In this document: positions 37,689 to 38,305 of the stretch, piece by piece
Layout of the letters: each line of letters starts with the position of its first letter
Numbering within the stretch: the first letter of the stretch is position 1
IMG/VR virus record: IMGVR_UViG_3300031857_000536
Coordinates: 1 to 38,305 of that record
Strand: one strand, 5' to 3'
Length of the DNA stretch: 38,305 nt
DNA from: a virus
Made by a program: the position numbers and the translations under genes
The notes under the pieces: model-generated
What the model saw: only the letters and a program-made list of their open reading frames with translations
What the model was told of the DNA's origin: nothing
Database searches by the model: none

Positions 37689-37696
37689 TATTTATA
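37689..37696 (+). promoter_or_regulatory. TATTTATA box, putative phage promoter
   Basis: Starts right at the portal stop codon and ends 14 bases before the next start codon. Confidence 0.52.
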
Positions 37697-37710
37697 TTAA
37701 AAAACAAATT

Positions 37711-38305
37711 ATGAAATTCGGTATATTAAAATCAAAAATAGAAAATGTGTTATTGGAATCATACAAAAACAACACATTTAAGGATGAATTAAAAACATTC
37801 AAAAAACTTGTTATTGAGAATAAAAATGTTGCAAAAATATTTTATCTTTATGATGAGTTAAATACCCCTAAAGGGTTAAACGAATCTTACAGTAATGATT
37901 ATATCAATGAATGTATTAAAATTTACGAGAATACCGTAAACAAAATAAAACAATCAGATATTAATCAAATTGTTGCTTGGGTTGGAAATAAAAATGTTGA
38001 AAGTAACTATACTGATATTGATACTTTATTATCTAGCGATATATTAACTATTGAATCAAAAATTAAAAGTAGAAAAATTATTTCGGAATCTCTTAGAAAA
38101 TTACCTATAACAACCACTAAAGGTATTGAATTACCATTGAGTACTATGGTAAGTGTTGCAAACAAAACTATTAAAAACTATATTGATGGATTAAATGAGT
38201 CTGATAAAAAAGAACTTATTAATCTATTGTCAGAAGATAATTCCTTACTAATTGAAAAATATATAACTCTAAAAGAAAGTGTTGTTGAGAAATTAAACAA
38301 TATGA
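37711..38305 (+). CDS. hypothetical head-cluster protein (runs off the window)
   Basis: At least 198 residues, cut by the window edge. It is helical and Lys/Asn/Glu rich (MKFGILKSKIENVLLESYKN), with no membrane span, and looks like an elongated coiled protein. In T4-like gene order the portal is followed by small prohead core proteins and the prohead protease; this may be a core or scaffold protein or carry a protease further on. No catalytic motif is visible in the part present. Confidence 0.6.
   Translation, partial: MKFGILKSKIENVLLESYKNNTFKDELKTFKKLVIENKNVAKIFYLYDELNTPKGLNESYSNDYINECIKIYENTVNKIKQSDINQIVAWVGNKNVESNYTDIDTLLSSDILTIESKIKSRKIISESLRKLPITTTKGIELPLSTMVSVANKTIKNYIDGLNESDKKELINLLSEDNSLLIEKYITLKESVVEKLNNM

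Overview
The window reads as part of a large tailed phage of a Bacteroidetes (Flavobacteria-like) host. Base composition is AT-rich. Many genes carry the Bacteroidetes promoter pattern TTTG-N19-TATCTTTG, and ribosome binding sites are mostly absent. The right third holds a myovirus head module (large terminase, portal, acidic head-associated proteins). The nearest well-known relatives of the terminase and portal are T4 gp17 and gp20. Most of the left half serves RNA and translation, not virion building.

Layout. 1-7200: a tRNA array of 18 ordinary tRNAs plus several tRNA-like or otherwise structured RNAs, interrupted by small genes, an HNH nuclease, a type II restriction-modification pair (1812-3342) and an orphan ABC-transporter membrane domain. 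7250-10930: a glycosyltransferase, a zinc-ribbon protein and a Pro-Thr repeat fibre-like protein on the minus strand. 11020-14520: an RNA-repair style operon (cyclic-phosphate receiver domain, phosphoesterase, P-loop kinase, Rnl1-type RNA ligase). 14588-16432: a GAF protein and two cell-wall-hydrolase-like proteins. 16467-17952: small lipoproteins and secreted proteins. 17974-18314: a promoter followed by three odd tRNA-like units, two of them circularly permuted. 18343-19290: a promoter, a ~900-nt gene-free region rich in GNRA hairpins, and a terminator; this is a giant structured RNA of the GOLLD/ROOL kind. 19293-22000: HNH nucleases, SmpB and, on the minus strand at 21563-21950, a tmRNA (ssrA) gene. 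22028-26777: an unknown protein, an M20-type peptidase, and a ClpC-like unfoldase on the minus strand. 26743-38305: a KTSC protein, a nucleotidyltransferase and the head genes, with two Pro-Thr repeat genes inserted between terminase and portal.

How it fits together. The phage encodes both halves of trans-translation (tmRNA and SmpB). The tmRNA tag appears to be non-standard, ending VNVA and not ALAA. A Clp unfoldase that keeps a candidate ClpP-docking VGF loop lies 3 kb away. With the tRNA array, the RNA-repair operon and the permuted tRNA-like RNAs, this suggests a phage that rebuilds or protects the host's translation machinery. Two promoter classes are visible: the host-type TATCTTTG boxes before RNA genes, repair genes and small genes, and a TATTTATA box usually 12-14 nt before the start codon of virion and other genes. 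The second may be a phage-specific late promoter. All functional statements come from reading motifs and base pairing by eye; no database search was run.
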